Under the pieces are notes generated by a model. It ran no database searches, was not told the DNA's origin, and worked only from the letters and a program-made list of their open reading frames with translations. DNA of 64,000 bases from Streptomyces sp. SJL17-4 (lineage in GTDB: Bacteria; Actinomycetota; Actinomycetes; Streptomycetales; Streptomycetaceae), in contig NZ_CP104578.1 in assembly GCF_036826855.1 (NCBI RefSeq), positions 7,622,501 to 7,686,500 on the forward strand, in the 5' to 3' direction. The translations under genes were made by a program, and so were the position numbers. Positions within the stretch are counted from its first letter, which is position 1. Every line of letters starts with the position of its first letter. Of this stretch, positions 45,865-54,162 are shown one piece after another.

Positions 45865-46533
45865 TCAGTGACGAAAGGAACGTCGCTGCGGGACGTTGAT
45901 CCGGACCCGCCGCGCGGACCCCGCTCCCTCGATGTCGTCGAGCTGCCCGAGCACCGCGGCCCGCAGCTCGTCGTAGTCCGCGAATCCGTGGTCGTGGAAG
46001 AGCGCGTAGCCCGTCCACATCAGATTGGCGCACACCCCCGCGGGCACCCGGCCCGTCTGCGCGCCCATCCCCACGAGCGCCACCGACCTGATGCTCCCGG
46101 GCTTCACCCGGTTCTGCAGGTGCACCGCCTGGAACGCCGCCGCGCACGCCAGCGCCACGTTCATCGTCTCGCTGACGTTCTGCGAGGACTGCCGCATGGT
46201 CGGCGTCGAGATCAGATACCGCGGTACGGCCGCCCCGGACGGGACGCACACCGCGCTGCCCACCGGCAGGCTCCCGCCGAACCGGTCGCGGATCGCCCGC
46301 TGCACCCTCACCTGGATTCCCGCGCCGAGGTGCCGCTTGACGACGGCGTCGACGCCACCGTCCATCCGGCCCCGGGCGTTGGTGGGGGACACCCACGCGT
46401 CGACATCCACGTCGAGCAGGGAGCCGCGCCGGATCTCCACCTCGGGCGTGTCCGCGAACGCGGACCGCCAGGCCGCCACCACCTCGTCGTTGACATCGAC
46501 CAGAACGACCCTCAACGCACGCTCGACACCCAC
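45865..46533 (-). CDS. Macrodomain protein
   Basis: 222 residues. Macro fold: GSLLDVDVDAWVSPTNARGRMDGGVD (short pieces GSLLD, VSPTNARG, MDGGVD carry the ADP-ribose-binding Asn and glycine loops) and the distal loop GMGAQTGRVP. Such proteins bind or remove ADP-ribose. It starts at a GTG with a purine-rich SD and is transcribed towards the UDG-ART gene; the arrangement parallels macrodomain-encoding immunity genes beside ADP-ribosyltransferase toxins. Confidence 0.88.
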   Translation of the reverse strand: MGVERALRVVLVDVNDEVVAAWRSAFADTPEVEIRRGSLLDVDVDAWVSPTNARGRMDGGVDAVVKRHLGAGIQVRVQRAIRDRFGGSLPVGSAVCVPSGAAVPRYLISTPTMRQSSQNVSETMNVALACAAAFQAVHLQNRVKPGSIRSVALVGMGAQTGRVPAGVCANLMWTGYALFHDHGFADYDELRAAVLGQLDDIEGAGSARRVRINVPQRRSFRH

Positions 46534-46971
46534 GAATTCGCCCCTCTCGCACTACCGCTCGAACAAGATCGAAGCTATCGCGAGGCACTGACAACGCGGC
46601 CGTGACAGAGACGGCGGCGGCCCGCAGGCGCCGGTGGGACGGACCCCGTGCCCGGATCCGGGGGAGTGCGCCGGTTGGGTGACAGCCCGAGCCGCTGACT
46701 CCAGGATCCGGCGAGGACATCGTCCGGCCCCGGCTGCCCGACACCAACGTGTCACTGCGCTCCGAGGTCCGCGACGGCACCTTCGCCGGCCGTTTCGCCG
46801 AGCGGAACCAGGCCCGCCACCACGGCCGCGACCGGACCGTCGCCTTCGCGGTGCCGTCCGGATGGACGGCGAAGCAGGTCGCGGCCGCTCCGCCGCGGAC
46901 CCTGGCCGCCGGTTCCTGGGCTGCCCGGTCGCCTCGGCGGCCCCGGCCGGCCCCAGGTGGCTCCCCTCGAC
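46534..46971. other. Gap between divergent macrodomain and ArsR genes
   Basis: No gene is convincing; reading frames are open on both strands as expected from high GC but contain nothing recognisable. The macrodomain promoter must lie close to 46534 and the ArsR promoter at 46972-47001. Confidence 0.45.
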
Positions 46972-47001
46972 TTGATAGGCAAGTGGATGCTTGCCTATCC
47001 T
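46972..47001 (+). promoter_or_regulatory. Promoter with embedded ArsR operator
   Basis: TTGATA (46972-46977), an 18-base spacer and TATCCT (46996-47001) form a promoter. GATAGGCAAG (46974-46983) and CTTGCCTATC (46990-46999) form a perfect inverted repeat with a 6-base centre, overlapping both elements. Binding by the ArsR protein would block RNA polymerase directly. The first GTG (47008) is near the expected transcription start, suggesting a leaderless mRNA. Confidence 0.78.
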
Positions 47002-47007
47002 GGGGTG

Positions 47008-47310
47008 GTGGCCGACGACCTCTTCAAAGCACTGGCCGACCCCACCCGCCGCACCATCCTCGACGAGCTGACGCAGAAGTCCGGACAGACGCTGTTCGAG
47101 ATCTGCGCCCGGCTGAGCATGAAGCACCAGCTCGGCATCTCGCGCCAGGGCGTCTCCCAGCATCTTGCCGTGCTGGAGGGCGCCGGGCTCGTCGAGACCC
47201 GACGGGAGGGGCGCTACAAGTTCCACGACCTGAACACGGCCCCGTTGCGGCAGATCGCCGACCGGTGGCTCGCCCCCCACCCGTCCGGACCGGAGGAGAA
47301 CACCCCATGA
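47008..47310 (+). CDS. ArsR family winged-helix repressor
   Basis: 100 residues from the GTG at 47008 (MADDLFKALADPTRRTILDEL in usual form); an ATG at 46987 lies inside the operator and is less likely. The HTH is GISRQGVSQHLAVLEGAGLVETRREGRYKFHDL, with short pieces typical of the non-metal ArsR group paired with VOC or SRPBCC genes. No metal-binding Cys cluster is seen. It overlaps the VOC gene by ATGA. Confidence 0.9.
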   Translation: MADDLFKALADPTRRTILDELTQKSGQTLFEICARLSMKHQLGISRQGVSQHLAVLEGAGLVETRREGRYKFHDLNTAPLRQIADRWLAPHPSGPEENTP

Positions 47311-47699
47311 AGATCCACCTGACCAGCGTCTTCGTCGACGACCAGGCCGAGGCCGAGCGCTTCTACACCGAGATCCTCGGCTTCGTGAAGAAGCACGATG
47401 TTCCGCTGGGCGAGACGGACCGATGGCTGACCGTCGTCTCGCCCGACGAAGTCGACGGCACCGAACTCCTCCTGGAGCCTGCCGGCCACCCGGCCGTCAA
47501 GCCGTACCGCGACGCGCTCGTCCAGGACGGCATCCCGCTCGCCCAGTTCGCCGTGGACGACGTGCGGGCCGAGTTCGAGCGCCTGACCGCCCTCGGGGTC
47601 CGGTTCACCCAGGAGCCCCTGGAGATGGGGCCCGTCACCACCGCCGTCTTCGACGACACCTGCGGCAACCTGATCCAGATCGCGACCAAGCCGGAGTAG
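47307..47699 (+). CDS. VOC (glyoxalase/bleomycin resistance) family protein
   Basis: 130 residues with two beta-alpha-beta-beta-beta repeats: TSVFVDDQAEAERFYTEILGF, then FAVDDVRAEFERLTALGVRF and VFDDTCGNLIQI with the metal/ligand positions. The gene is translationally coupled to the ArsR repressor, which usually regulates this type of VOC gene. Likely a small-molecule dioxygenase, lyase or binding-resistance protein; the substrate is unknown. Confidence 0.88.
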   Translation: MKIHLTSVFVDDQAEAERFYTEILGFVKKHDVPLGETDRWLTVVSPDEVDGTELLLEPAGHPAVKPYRDALVQDGIPLAQFAVDDVRAEFERLTALGVRFTQEPLEMGPVTTAVFDDTCGNLIQIATKPE

Positions 47700-47768
47700 C
47701 GGCGGAGTACGTACGGCGGCGGCTCGCGCGCGAGGATCGCGACAGCCGCCGTGCCCCCGCGCGTCCCG

Positions 47769-48704
47769 TCAGGGGTGCCGCGGGGCGCGCCGTACGAGGG
47801 AGGCCGCCACGGCCGTCAGCCCGCTTCCGAAGCCCGCTCCGAGAACGGCCCAGGTGGCGGGGTGCGTCCAGGCGGCCGGGGGCAGCTGCTCCGCCAGGAC
47901 GAAGACCCCCATGACGACGACGAACCAGCCGAAGGCCGCCCGAAGGGTGTCCTGCGGGATGCGGCCCGACAGGCGCGCGCCGGCCGTGCTGCCGATGACG
48001 GCGGCCGCGGTGACGGTCAGGGCGAGACCCCCGTCGAGCGTCACGCCCGTGAGGTGACCGGCGAGTCCGGCGAACGAGTTCATCGCGATGACGAGGAGCG
48101 AGGTCCCGACCGCGACACCCATCGGCAGTCCGCCGAGGATCGCGAGGGCCGGGACGACGAGAAACCCGCCGCCGGAGCCGACCAGTCCCGTCACGGCACC
48201 CACGGCCAGCCCCTTGGCGGCGAGGCCCGCGAGGACCGGACCACCCTCCTCGGTCCGGGCCTTCTCGGCCACCGCCTCCTCGGTCCGGACCTCCTCGGGC
48301 CGCTCCTCCTCCGGCCGCGCCACCGCGGGCCGATCCGCCTCACGCCCTGGACGTGGCCGGCGCAGCATCGCCACCGCCGTGGCCAACATCATCAGCGCGA
48401 AGCCGGCGAGGAGGACGGTGCCGGGCACGTACTCCGCGAGCCGCCCGCCCCCGTACGCACCCGCCATGCTGAACCCGCCGAAGAGCAGCCCGGTCCGCCA
48501 CCGGACCCGTCGCGCCCGCGCGTGCGGGACCAGGGCGGCCAGGCTGGTGACGCCGACCACGAACAACGAGGTGGCGATCGCCTCCTTGGTGCCCTGACCC
48601 GCCAGGTACACCAGGATCGGCACGGTCAGGATCGAGCCGCCGCCCCCGAGCACGCCGAGGCTGACGCCGATCAGCAGGGAGGCGGCGACGACGAGCACGA
48701 TCAC
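47769..48704 (-). CDS. TauE/SafE sulfite exporter family protein
   Basis: 311 residues with eight predicted membrane segments and the family repeats GVLGGGGSILTVPILVYLAG and GLVGSGGGFLVVPALAILGG. A charged insertion of RPEEERPEEVRTEEA repeats lies between the halves. Members export sulfite, sulfoacetate or related sulfur anions. It starts at a GTGA overlap with the rhodanese gene, so sulfur-related function is supported by context. Confidence 0.9.
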   Translation of the reverse strand: MIVLVVAASLLIGVSLGVLGGGGSILTVPILVYLAGQGTKEAIATSLFVVGVTSLAALVPHARARRVRWRTGLLFGGFSMAGAYGGGRLAEYVPGTVLLAGFALMMLATAVAMLRRPRPGREADRPAVARPEEERPEEVRTEEAVAEKARTEEGGPVLAGLAAKGLAVGAVTGLVGSGGGFLVVPALAILGGLPMGVAVGTSLLVIAMNSFAGLAGHLTGVTLDGGLALTVTAAAVIGSTAGARLSGRIPQDTLRAAFGWFVVVMGVFVLAEQLPPAAWTHPATWAVLGAGFGSGLTAVAASLVRRAPRHP

Positions 48705-49288
48705 GGGGTGCTCCGCAGCTCCGCGATCACCGAGCGGATGTCGGGACGCGGACCGCGGTTGTACGGCAGCTTGGAGAGCAGGACGCCCATCATGCAGGAG
48801 TTGCTGAGGGCCGCGAAGGTCAGTCCGGCGCCGATCGCCGTCCCGATCAGATGGACGCCCGGCACCAGGATGCCGACGAGACCGGTGATCAGGACGATGG
48901 AGCCGGCGACGAGGCGCACCTGGCGCTCGATGTCCCAGCGCTCGGGGCCGCGGTTCACGGGTGCGTCGGCCGCCTCCCAGGCGTTCATTCCGCCGGCGAG
49001 GACGCGGAGGTTCGGCAGCCCCGCCCCGGCGAGCGCCTGCTCGGCCTGTGCGGCCCGGGCTCCGGACCGGCAGACCAGGACGACGTCCTCGTCGAGGTGG
49101 GAGAGGAGTTCGGCGCGGTGCTCGCGCAGGGTCTCCAGGGGGACGTTGTACGAGCCGGGGATGTGGACGGTACGGAACTCGCCGGGCGTGCGGACGTCGA
49201 GGAGGCGCGGGGCGCGCCCTTCCCGGACGAGCCGGTGCAGGACGGCGGGGGTGAGGGAGGGCGGGGTGGCCGAGGGCGTGGGGCTCAT
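48701..49288 (-). CDS. Rhodanese-domain protein with C-terminal membrane pair
   Basis: 195 residues. Rhodanese domain (10-115) with active-site loop VCRSGARAAQ carrying the persulfidable Cys, followed by a DUF2892-like domain with two transmembrane helices. It transfers sulfane sulfur. It is preceded by an ATACC/GGTAT operator at 49313-49328 and coupled to the TauE gene, so it belongs to the sulfide/persulfide response. Confidence 0.9.
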   Translation of the reverse strand: MSPTPSATPPSLTPAVLHRLVREGRAPRLLDVRTPGEFRTVHIPGSYNVPLETLREHRAELLSHLDEDVVLVCRSGARAAQAEQALAGAGLPNLRVLAGGMNAWEAADAPVNRGPERWDIERQVRLVAGSIVLITGLVGILVPGVHLIGTAIGAGLTFAALSNSCMMGVLLSKLPYNRGPRPDIRSVIAELRSTP

Positions 49289-49312
49289 GCGTGACTCCTG
49301 AGGGGCGACGGG

Positions 49313-49328
49313 ATACCTGTAGGGGTAT
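49313..49328. promoter_or_regulatory. CsoR/CstR-type operator upstream of rhodanese-TauE
   Basis: ATACC-TGTAGG-GGTAT, the pseudo-palindrome typical of CsoR-family (here probably CstR, persulfide-sensing) repressors, 25 bases before the rhodanese ATG. Confidence 0.65.
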
Positions 49329-49389
49329 AGGAGAGGGCGTGCGGGGCCGCGGTGGGGGAGTGGCGCGGCCCCCGGGAGCGGCCGGCAGG

Positions 49390-50781
49390 TCAGTCGGTGG
49401 ACGGGACCACGGGCCGGGCCAGGGCCGCGTAGCCGCCGAGGACGTCGGAGACGTCCTCGAAGCCGCGCCGGCGCAGCAGACTCGCCGCGATGGACGAGCG
49501 GTGACCGCCGGCGCAGTGCACGACCAGCGGCCGGTCGGTGGGCAGTTCGGCCGTACGCCGGGGAAGCTCGCTCAGGGCGATGTGCAGGGCGTCGTCGACG
49601 AAGCCGTTCGCCTCGCGCTCGCCCAGGGTGCGGACGTCCACGACGGCGGGAGGGCGGTCGCCCGCGAGCGCGGCCCGGAGCTGGGCCGCGGTCAGCCGGC
49701 TCGCCGGGCTGACCTCGTCGGCCAGTTCCTCCAGGGCCTCCTCGGGGTCGCGCAGGTAACCCGCCACGCGGTCGAAGCCGATCCGGGCGAGGCGGGTGAC
49801 GACCTCCTCCTCACGGTTCTCCGGCGCGATGACGACCAGCCCGTCGACGGGGTCGAGGACGGTGCCGGCCTGCTCGGCGAACCGCCCGTCGGCCGGAACG
49901 TTCACCGCTCCGTACAGATGGCCCGCCGCGAAGTCCTGGGGTGAGCGCGCGTCGACGACGACCGAGCCCGAGCGGCGCAGCTCGGCGAACTCTGCCCGGG
50001 AGAGCGGGCGCGCCGCCGCTGCGTCGTACCGGCCCCGGTCCTTGCGGTTGAGCTCGGCGTCGTAGGCGAAGTAGCCCGGCGCGGCGGGTTGCCCGGCGGT
50101 GACCAGCGCGACGAAGGCGTCGCGGCTCATCGGCGCGCAGGCGTAGTTGGTGGCGCGCTGGGCCCCGATCGTGGACCGCTTCTCGGTGGAGAGGCTCTTG
50201 CCGCAGGCGGAGCCGGCCCCGTGGGCCGGGAACACCCGTACCTCGTCGGGGAGGGCCATCAGCTTGTTCTGGACGCTGTCGTGGAGCATCGCGCCGAGTT
50301 CCTCGGCGGTGACGCCGACGGAGGCGAGCAGGTCGGGGCGGCCGACGTCGCCGATGAAGAGGGCGTCGCCGGTGAGGACGCCGTACGGGACGGTGTCGCC
50401 GCCGTGCTCGTACACCAGGACGCTGATCGACTCCGGGGTGTGTCCTGGTGTCTCCATGATCTCCAGGGCGACGTCGCCGAGGGCGATCCGCTCGCCCGCG
50501 GCCAGCTCGCGGATCGGATACTCGGTCTCGGCCCGGCTGCCGTAGCCGATCCAGGCGCCGGTGCTGTCGGCGAGTTCCAGGTGGCCGGCGACGAAGTCGG
50601 CGTGGAAGTGGGTGTTGATGACGCCGACCACGGTCAGACCGTGGGTCCGGGCGTCGGCGAGGTACTCGGAGACGTCCCGGCGCGGGTCGACGACCACCGC
50701 CCGGCCGGTCCGCTCGTCGGCGATCATGTACGACGCCTGGGAGAGGCAGTCGAGGTAGTACTGGGCGAAGAACACGGCCAT
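49390..50781 (-). CDS. MBL-fold persulfide dioxygenase-rhodanese fusion
   Basis: 463 residues. N-terminal metallo-beta-lactamase domain (1-250) with HFHADFVAGH iron-site motif and LTGDALFIGDVGRPDL, as in ETHE1/CstB-type persulfide dioxygenases, followed by two rhodanese domains. The first (about 270-355) lacks the catalytic Cys (VVIAPENREE); the second has VVHCAGGHRSS with the Cys. It oxidises persulfide to sulfite or thiosulfate. Two further CsoR/CstR-type operators lie upstream. ATG at 50796 is an alternative start. Confidence 0.88.
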   Translation of the reverse strand: MAVFFAQYYLDCLSQASYMIADERTGRAVVVDPRRDVSEYLADARTHGLTVVGVINTHFHADFVAGHLELADSTGAWIGYGSRAETEYPIRELAAGERIALGDVALEIMETPGHTPESISVLVYEHGGDTVPYGVLTGDALFIGDVGRPDLLASVGVTAEELGAMLHDSVQNKLMALPDEVRVFPAHGAGSACGKSLSTEKRSTIGAQRATNYACAPMSRDAFVALVTAGQPAAPGYFAYDAELNRKDRGRYDAAAARPLSRAEFAELRRSGSVVVDARSPQDFAAGHLYGAVNVPADGRFAEQAGTVLDPVDGLVVIAPENREEEVVTRLARIGFDRVAGYLRDPEEALEELADEVSPASRLTAAQLRAALAGDRPPAVVDVRTLGEREANGFVDDALHIALSELPRRTAELPTDRPLVVHCAGGHRSSIAASLLRRRGFEDVSDVLGGYAALARPVVPSTD

Positions 50782-50800
50782 CCTTTCGTGCGGCATGCAC

Positions 50801-50842
50801 GTACCGGGGTACCCCTTGACCCCTCATACCCCCCTGGGTATG
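50801..50842. promoter_or_regulatory. CsoR/CstR-type operator region
   Basis: CATACCC-CCCT-GGGTATG at 50825-50842, and a weaker GTACC-GG-GGTAC at 50801-50812. Both match the shape of CsoR-family sites and lie directly upstream of the MBL-rhodanese gene. Confidence 0.65.
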
Positions 50843-50881
50843 TGCGCACTCGACCGTAAGGGGACTCGTCGCGACAAGTCA

Positions 50882-50899
50882 AATACCCCCCGAGGTATT
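50882..50899. promoter_or_regulatory. CsoR/CstR-type operator, distal copy
   Basis: AATACC-CCCCGA-GGTATT, arms inverted with a 6-base centre, 40 bases beyond the proximal site. Could regulate the MBL gene from a distance or a small unit on the other strand. Confidence 0.55.
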
Positions 50900-51299
50900 C
50901 GTCCCAGGGAGGCTGAGGCGGGGGTGAGGGCGCCGAGGGTGCGAAACGGCGCAGAGCCGCCCCCGCCCCGCGCCCCCCGCAGGGCGGGCGTCTGTTCGGG
51001 GACCGGGAAATCTGATGAACGGGCGCCACGATGTGATCGGTTCATTGCATTTTCCGTGCGGTGATTGGTCGTTTTATGGGTCGAGGATGACCACTGGAGG
51101 CAGCCCTTCCAGCACGGGCACATGGCGAACCCGAACTGACTATGCTCCCCCGTGTGTTGCGCTGCGATCACAGCGAGTCATGAACGCTGTGGTGCGCACG
51201 GACGGAACGTGGCACTCGCCCGAATGAAGCCCGATTCGTTCCTGACGGTGCATCGCATCACCTCAGTCCGTTCATTCCAGACTGATTAGGGACCCCTTG
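50900..51299. other. Conservon upstream region
   Basis: No gene is supported. The stretch 51020-51090 is markedly richer in A/T than its surroundings, and TATGCT at 51141-51146 could be a -10 element. A 15-codon frame (51180-51227) precedes the conservon but has no supporting evidence. Confidence 0.45.
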
Positions 51300-52796
51300 A
51301 TGGTTCGTGCAGGTTCGTCTTCCAGAGCCCGGCCACCCGCGGTCGATCGCGTGTGGCTCCTCCCCCCTGGAGTTCTGGCCGGAGCCTTTGCCCTGGCGTT
51401 TCTCTTCTCCTCCGCACAGATACGGACACCGGTCGCCTGGTGCGGGCTCGCCGCGGTCGCCCTCACGGCCGTCACGTCCGCCGTGACCGCGCGCCGTCTG
51501 CGGTCGGGGGGCGTGCTGCGCTACGAGCGGGCGATCGCCGACGCGCAGGAGTACTACGCGCAACGCGAGGCCGCGCTCCTCGGACGGCTGGCCGACCAGC
51601 GCGCCACCACCGTCTGGCTCGCCGAGGAGCTGCTCCCGGCCGCGGTCGCCCGGATGAAGAAGGGCGACCCCGCCTCCGAGATCCTGCGGACCGTCGACTT
51701 CGGCGCGCACCTCGACGAGGAGTTCACCGAAGCGGTCCGGGGGGCTCTGCAGACGCTCCTGGAAGCGGTGGAGGCCGAGGAGTACACCAGGGACGCCTCC
51801 CAGCGGGCACTCGTCGCCGTCGCGCGCCGCGTCCAGGCGATCGTGCACCAGCTCGCCAAGGACCTGCGCTCGATGCAGATCCTCCACGGCACCGATCTGG
51901 TGGTCTCCCGCGGCCTCCAGGGCGTCGACCACCGCACCGCCCTGATCGGCCGCCTCGCGGCCAGCATCGCCGTCCTCGGCGACGCCCGGCCCGGCCGGCA
52001 GTGGTCGAAGGCGATCCCGCTCTACGACGTCCTGCGCGGAGCCATGTCGCGCATCGTCGACTTCCCCCGGGTGAAGCTGCAGTCGGTGACCGCCGTGGCC
52101 GTCGTCGGCCCCGGAGCCGAGCCGCTCATGCACCTGCTCGCCGAACTGCTCGACAACGCCACCACGTTCTCGCCGCCGCACACCCCGGTGGAGGTGTCCG
52201 CGAGCGAGGTGCCCTCCGGCATCGCCATCGAGATCGAGGACCGCGGAGTCGGACTCACCGAGGAGGTCCGCCGGCGCGTCGAGCGCATCATGGCGCAGTC
52301 GGCGTCGGGCATCCACCTGGCCGGACTCGGCGAGGTGACGCAGCTCGGTCTGCCCGTCGTCAGCCGGCTGGCCCGTGAGCACGGCTGCGAGGTCGACCTG
52401 CGCACCTCCGCCTACGGAGGCGTACGGGCCGTGGTGCTGGTCCCCAGGAACCTGATCACCACGGTGCCGCAGTCCGCGGTGCGGTACCCGCAGCCGCCCG
52501 CCCGGCGACGCACGGGAGGCCCGATCCTGCCCAGGCCGACGCCCCCGGGCGATGCCCCGAAGGAATCCGCGGAGGTCAGGAAGACCGTCAACGGACTCCC
52601 GCAGCGGCGACGGGAGACCCCCGTCCAGACGCCGATCGTCCAGGTGGGCCCCACACCCCCCGCTCCGGCCGCCGGCCGGGGATCCTCCGGCACGACCCGT
52701 CAGCCGGGTCTGATGTGGGAGGCCTTCAACGGCGACAAGCGCGCGACCGCCGAACCTTCCCCTTCTCACAGCGATCCTTCAGATGAGGTCGAGTAA
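51300..52796 (+). CDS. cvnA: CvnA: conservon sensor-kinase-like protein
   Basis: 498 residues. Two hydrophobic segments near the N-terminus (20-60) are followed by a nitrate/sulfonate sensor-like helical domain and a HATPase_c domain with LLDNATTFSPPHTPV (N-box), DRGVGLTEE and GLGLPVVSRLA. This is the first component of the Streptomyces conservon, a membrane complex resembling eukaryotic G-protein signalling. The C-terminal ~100 residues are Pro-rich. It overlaps no gene upstream and runs straight into cvnB. Confidence 0.93.
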   Translation: MVRAGSSSRARPPAVDRVWLLPPGVLAGAFALAFLFSSAQIRTPVAWCGLAAVALTAVTSAVTARRLRSGGVLRYERAIADAQEYYAQREAALLGRLADQRATTVWLAEELLPAAVARMKKGDPASEILRTVDFGAHLDEEFTEAVRGALQTLLEAVEAEEYTRDASQRALVAVARRVQAIVHQLAKDLRSMQILHGTDLVVSRGLQGVDHRTALIGRLAASIAVLGDARPGRQWSKAIPLYDVLRGAMSRIVDFPRVKLQSVTAVAVVGPGAEPLMHLLAELLDNATTFSPPHTPVEVSASEVPSGIAIEIEDRGVGLTEEVRRRVERIMAQSASGIHLAGLGEVTQLGLPVVSRLAREHGCEVDLRTSAYGGVRAVVLVPRNLITTVPQSAVRYPQPPARRRTGGPILPRPTPPGDAPKESAEVRKTVNGLPQRRRETPVQTPIVQVGPTPPAPAAGRGSSGTTRQPGLMWEAFNGDKRATAEPSPSHSDPSDEVE

Positions 52797-52797
52797 C

Positions 52798-53205
52798 ATG
52801 CTGCCACTGCCGAACATGGACTGGATGCTCAAGGAGCTCGTGGGCGGCGTCCCGTACGTACGACACGTCGTGGTGCTGTCGGCGGACGGCCTGTGCATCG
52901 GGCAGTCGAACACGGAGCCCGACACGGCCGACGCGATCGCCGCGGCCTGCTCCGGAATCCAGAGCCTGGCGAGGGCCATCGCCCAGCGGTTCCCCGAGGG
53001 CGACGGCTCGACGCGGATGGTCGGGATCGAGGCCGACGGCGGCTACTTCTCCCTGATGGCGGCCGGCCCCGGGGCCTACCTCGCGGTGCTCGCCGACGAC
53101 CAGGTGGACGCCGGCCTGTTGGGCGACCGCATGCGGACGCTGGTGGTCCGGATCGGGCAGCACATGACCAGCCCTCCTCGTGAGGACGTCGGGCAGGCGA
53201 TGTGA
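52798..53205 (+). CDS. cvnB: CvnB: roadblock/LC7 protein
   Basis: 135 residues from the ATG at 52798, chosen over an in-frame ATG at 52783 because GAGG is well spaced. Roadblock/LC7 fold: MDWMLKELVGGVPYVRHVVVLSADGL and RMVGIEADGGYFSLMAAG. In conservons this protein is thought to act as a GTPase-activating or coupling factor for CvnD. Typical length. Confidence 0.93.
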   Translation: MLPLPNMDWMLKELVGGVPYVRHVVVLSADGLCIGQSNTEPDTADAIAAACSGIQSLARAIAQRFPEGDGSTRMVGIEADGGYFSLMAAGPGAYLAVLADDQVDAGLLGDRMRTLVVRIGQHMTSPPREDVGQAM

Positions 53206-53558
53206 CATCGGAGAACCAGGACCCCTGGAATGAAAACGATCCCGTTCCGCTCTACGTCATTACCGGGGGCACGGGCTCCGCGGCCAACACCTTCAACCTG
53301 GTCACCCTCATCGCGACGCGCTCCGAGCCCGACGCGGCGATGCAGCCCGAGCAGGCGGCCATCCTCACGATGTGCGCCTACCCGCTCTCGGTGGCCGAGG
53401 TCTCGGCCTACCTCAGCCTTCCGTTCAGCGTCGTCACCACGCTGCTCTCCCAACTCGTCGAGGACGAACGGGTCGAGGCCATCGCACCCGTGCCCGTCGC
53501 GGCATTCCCCGAACGCGGCCTGCTGGAGGCGGTGATCCATGGACTACGCAAGCTCTGA
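53202..53558 (+). CDS. cvnC: CvnC: DUF742 protein
   Basis: 118 residues beginning at a GTG overlapping the cvnB stop. DUF742 winged-helix: LYVITGGTGSAANTFNLVTLI, CAYPLSVAEVSAYLSLPFSVV, LLEAVIHGLRKL. It links the roadblock and GTPase components in the conservon and overlaps cvnD by 20 bases. Confidence 0.93.
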   Translation: MTSENQDPWNENDPVPLYVITGGTGSAANTFNLVTLIATRSEPDAAMQPEQAAILTMCAYPLSVAEVSAYLSLPFSVVTTLLSQLVEDERVEAIAPVPVAAFPERGLLEAVIHGLRKL

Positions 53559-54162
53559 CGTACGCGATGCCGGCCCACGTGGCACAGACATGCCGCTGCC
53601 CCACAGTGCCAGGGGCGTCAAGGTCGTGATCGTCGGAGGCTTCGGGGTCGGCAAGACGACCATGGTCGGGGCGGTCAGCGAGATCCCGCCCCTGACCACC
53701 GAGGAGACCATGACGCAGGCGGGCGTGGGCATCGACCACAACCCCGGCGCCCACGGCAAGAACACCACGACCGTCGCCATGGACTTCGGACGGATCAGCA
53801 TCAACGAGGAGCTGATCCTCTATCTGTTCGGGACGCCGGGACAGGAGCGCTTCTGGTTCCTGTGGAACGGCATCTTCGAAGGCGCGCTCGGCGCCGTCGT
53901 CCTCGTCGACACCCGCAGGATCGAAGTCTGCTTCGAAGTCATCACCCGCCTCGAGGACCGCCGCGTCCCGTTCGTCGTGGCCGTCAACACGTTCCCGGAG
54001 GCTCCGCACCACCCCGCAGAAGAACTGCGCGCTGCTCTGGCCCTCAGCGAATCCGTGCCCATGGTCACCTGTGACGCACGTGACCGGGCGTCCTGCCGCG
54101 ACGCCCTGCTCTCGCTGATGGTCTACCTGCGCACCCTCGCCGCCGCCCAGGAGACCGCATGA
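53539..54162 (+). CDS. cvnD: CvnD: conservon small GTPase
   Basis: 207 residues. GTPase motifs: GGFGVGKTTMV (P-loop), switch TTEETMTQAG, FGTPGQERFWF (G3) and a conservon-specific VNTF in place of NKxD. ATP/GTP-binding protein family CvnD, the small G-protein-like output of the system. Overlaps both neighbours. Confidence 0.93.
   Translation: MDYASSDVRDAGPRGTDMPLPHSARGVKVVIVGGFGVGKTTMVGAVSEIPPLTTEETMTQAGVGIDHNPGAHGKNTTTVAMDFGRISINEELILYLFGTPGQERFWFLWNGIFEGALGAVVLVDTRRIEVCFEVITRLEDRRVPFVVAVNTFPEAPHHPAEELRAALALSESVPMVTCDARDRASCRDALLSLMVYLRTLAAAQETA

Noticed and set aside
46749..47290. An upstream extension of the VOC frame starting at 46749.
   Set aside because: The VOC fold begins at the ATG at 47307, coupled to the ArsR stop; the extension is antisense-like and crosses the ArsR gene in another frame.
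51180..51227. A 15-codon frame before the conservon.
   Set aside because: Too short, no ribosome binding site seen, and no known leader peptide for conservons.
50990..51250. Possible tRNA or small RNA in the relatively AT-rich stretch before cvnA.
   Set aside because: No cloverleaf arms, no CCA-end context, and no GC-rich terminator hairpin; treated as promoter region.
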